Source: Symploca sp. SIO2C1 (GTDB taxonomy: Bacteria; Cyanobacteriota; Cyanobacteriia; Cyanobacteriales; Coleofasciculaceae). From it: a stretch of DNA of 54,808 nt. The position numbers were made by a program, and so were the translations under genes. Each line of letters begins with the position of its first letter. Positions within the stretch are counted from its first letter, which is position 1. The notes under the pieces are model-generated. The model made no database searches. It had not been told where the DNA came from and worked only from the letters and a program-made list of their open reading frames with translations. Positions 53,454 to 54,808 of this stretch are shown here, in pieces. The DNA lies in NCBI GenBank assembly GCA_010692635.1, contig JAAHGL010000008.1:1-54808 (forward strand), written 5' to 3'.

Positions 53454-54055
53454 ATGATGAAACTACCTGATGGTTCCCAAACTCCTCATTGGTTGCAGAA
53501 GATTAACTATGCTACTAACCCCCTCAACTATATGGAAATCAACTACCAGCGCTACGGTAGTATCTTTAACGCACCAGTTATTCGTAACTTTAAGCAGCTA
53601 TTGTTCGTGAGTGAGCCCAAGGCATTGCAACAACTATTTAGGGTTTGCTGAAAAAGTCGTAATTTTCTGGTTTTGAAGTAATAAGTAATAAGTAATAAGT
53701 AATAAGTAAAGAGTGTACTATCGCTTGCTGCACAACTCTTTGAGGCAATTAATTGAAGTGAAAGTAGCTCTTAAAAATCTGCTTACTTTTACCTCATATT
53801 CGGAATTTAAGCGGGTGTTTCCCTACGATGGTACAAGGAAATTGTATCGATGGGCTCAAAAACCTTGGACTTTTTGGGGCAAAGAAATGATTGAAAGTAT
53901 TGTCTGGCATGGCTTCCACACTTATTCAGCAAGCCCTATTTAGTTGCGATACCAAGGAGTTCTATACCCCCGGCAATGACCTTGCAGAAATTCTGCTAGG
54001 AGAGCAATCAGTATTACTTCTAGAAGGCGATTTACACCGACGGGAACGGAAATTA
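53454..54055 (+). pseudogene. Cytochrome P450 (CYP110-like) 5' part, split by a MITE and cut by another
   Basis: Piece 1 (53454-53639): MMKLPDGSQTPHWLQKINYA, NPLNYMEINYQRYGSIFNAP, then EPKALQQLF. Piece 2 (53943-54055): SCDTKEFYTPGNDLAEILLG, EQSVLLLEGDLHRRERK. Removing 53640-53938 and one ATTT joins CAA-CTA-TTT to AGT-TGC in frame, giving LFSCDTK and restoring a continuous P450 N-terminus of about 100 residues. The sequence then enters MITE family 2, and the I-helix and heme-Cys parts are gone. So it is a dead gene. Confidence 0.87.
53640..53938 (+). mobile_element. MITE family 1, copy B, inserted in the P450 gene
   Basis: Ends AGGGTTTGCTG... and ...CAGCAAGCCCT, 299 bp. ATTT is duplicated on both sides (53636-53639, 53939-53942). 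It contains TAATAAG repeats and a short plus-strand frame (LLHNSLRQLIEVKVALKNLL, RKLYRWAQKPWTFWGKEM) that may be a transposase scrap. It is almost the same as the reverse complement of 2324-2613. Confidence 0.88.
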
Positions 54056-54226
54056 TCAATGGATAATTGATAATTGATAATTGATAATTGGTTAATTTGG
54101 TCTAATACCTCTTCAAAAATGCAAGAAAATAAAAAGAAAATATTTTCCTGATTGTCAATCCTCTTCTTTCAAGGAGAGGTAATTATCCATTATCCATTAT
54201 CCATTGTTCATTATCCATTGTTGAAC
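54053..54226 (-). mobile_element. MITE family 2, copy B
   Basis: Left side has ATTGATAATTGATAATTGG, the core GGTCTAATACCTC...GAAAATAAAAAGAAAATATT, and the right side CCATTATCCATTGTTCATT, the inverse of copy A at 42229-42388. It separates the P450 remnant from a pyrC remnant, both cut at its edges. Confidence 0.75.
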
Positions 54227-54262
54227 AATTAGAACCTGGTACAAGAGTGCATGGTTCTGTAC

Positions 54263-54495
54263 GACGCTCGTTAATCCGAGCTTGATCTTCTGCGTGAACA
54301 GCAATTAAGCGATCGCCTTGAGCAAAAATAGGTTCTAGTACTTCCTCATGATCTACCAACAAATGACCATGAGCTGAGCCCATAAAAATCTTAATGCCAC
54401 AAGTAGGCTGGGCATCTCGGAGATCTGGTAAATTTTGGGGTGTTGCTCCGATAAAAAAGCCGTAGTTTACCTTAATGTCGGCAGAAGGCTCCCGC
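54263..54495 (-). pseudogene. pyrC: Internal fragment of dihydroorotase (pyrC)
   Basis: The minus strand reads VNYGFFIGATPQNLPDLRDA, then CGIKIFMGSAHGHLLVDHEE, and LIAVHAEDQARINERR, matching the middle of cyanobacterial dihydroorotases with the carbamoylated-Lys region (GIKIF) and the metal-binding His (VHAED). Neither end of the gene is here. Upstream it runs into IS-end sequence, downstream it breaks near 54263 before MITE family 2. About 78 of some 440 codons remain, so a full pyrC must be elsewhere. Confidence 0.82.
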
Positions 54496-54529
54496 TATAA
54501 CCGAGGCGGATTTATCGAGGCGTAGCCGA

Positions 54530-54625
54530 GTACCGCCAATGGTTTAACGGTGAGATGAATGCCGACCAGCTAACAATTGAGCGGTAGCGAATCCAAATAA
54601 TTCTACCTGTATTAGTAGTAGGTAA
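54530..54625 (+). repeat. IS200/IS605-type end with hairpin before a TnpB start
   Basis: ACCGCCAATGGTTTAACGG and GTGAGATGAATGCCG recall the hairpin at 20986-21041. A second small hairpin TACCT-11-AGGTA (54604-54624) lies 21 bp before the TnpB ATG, as expected for a left end. Confidence 0.5.
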
Positions 54626-54645
54626 AATGTGGTATGCTTGGTGTC

Positions 54646-54808
54646 ATGCTAGTAATTGAAGCCAAGCTCAAAGGAACCCAAGCACAGTACAGCAAGTTGG
54701 ATCAAGCAATCCGAACAGGGCAGTTCATCCGCAACACCTGTTTGCGCTATTGGGAAGATAACAAAGGGGTCACTCGTAACGACCTCCAAAAGCTTTGCGC
54801 ACTACTAG
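54646..54808 (+). CDS. tnpB: TnpB/OrfB N-terminus (runs off the window)
   Basis: ATG at 54646 opens MLVIEAKLKGTQAQYSKLDQ, AIRTGQFIRNTCLRYWEDNK and GVTRNDLQKL, the N-terminal domain of an IS200/IS605 OrfB of a different subfamily from that at 22354. The frame is open to the last base. The RuvC residues lie outside the window. Confidence 0.8.
   Translation, partial: MLVIEAKLKGTQAQYSKLDQAIRTGQFIRNTCLRYWEDNKGVTRNDLQKLCALL

Noticed and set aside
53713-53943. 76-codon frame inside MITE copy B as a real gene
   Set aside because: It is carried by a non-autonomous element, has no family I recognise, and is not preserved as an open frame in copy A. At most it is a transposase scrap.
1-54808. Window as a circular element because both ends lie in TnpB-type sequence
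   Set aside because: The tail at base 1 and the N-terminus at the right edge cannot be shown to join, and housekeeping genes (leuS, carB, pdhC) indicate a chromosome segment.

Overview
The window looks like a chromosome segment from a cyanobacterium, probably filamentous. Supporting content: GCGATCGC (HIP1-type) octamers throughout, a Cph1-type phytochrome with its Rcp response regulator, ycf4, the 5' end of psbD, crtH, a CYP110-like P450 remnant, a large TamB protein, many two-component proteins, and dense short tandem and palindromic repeats. I do not assign a genus. No rRNA, tRNA or CRISPR array was seen.

Layout. 1-2200: the tail of an IS200/IS605-type element, a transposase relic, and an intact two-gene module (AAA ATPase + TOPRIM/DUF3226) resembling OLD/PARIS-type defence. 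2300-12700: mostly housekeeping genes (crtH, upp, a YtxH protein, a zinc dehydrogenase with a secreted partner, a phosphodiester glycosidase, pyruvate dehydrogenase E2, a RuvC-like resolvase, a DUF697 GTPase), with repeat elements between them. 12700-19730, minus strand: a probable operon of phytochrome, rcp1, receiver-histidine kinase, and a fusion of a degenerate PlsY-like membrane domain with a PEP-synthase/Rph-type dikinase. 20100-24650: Uma2 nuclease, pentapeptide protein, and an IS200/IS605 element (broken tnpA, long tnpB without a zinc ribbon) that cuts an XRE-Clp_N gene, followed by nested palindromic elements. 24700-29500: leuS, a truncated CHAT protease frame and a CdtB-like nuclease. 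29500-40750: a HisKA_2 kinase, a receiver-PAS-GAF-GGDEF protein, and a 2.3-kaa TamB protein with a recently amplified 228-bp repeat. 40900-49990: a gamma-butyrobetaine-hydroxylase-like oxygenase, a psbD fragment, ycf4, a lipoprotein cyclophilin, a KAS II-like synthase, YiaA-like, DUF4336, wHTH, a damaged Fic gene, a predicted PD-(D/E)xK protein, and a retropepsin-like gene overlapping a small partner. 50000-54808: carB, then a graveyard: a P450 gene split by one MITE and cut by another, a pyrC fragment, and the start of another TnpB.

The main theme is small mobile elements remodelling genes. A ~300-bp MITE (ends AGGGCTTGCTGAATAAG) occurs as two nearly identical inverted copies about 51 kb apart. 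One disrupts the P450 gene with a 4-bp target duplication, and other termini of the family supply stop codons to neighbouring genes. A second element also has two inverted copies; one abuts truncated psbD and the other truncated P450. The best candidates for unfamiliar biology are the AAA + DUF3226 pair, the phytochrome-linked PlsY/dikinase fusion, the zinc-ribbon-less TnpB with its terminal hairpin, and the retropepsin-partner pair.
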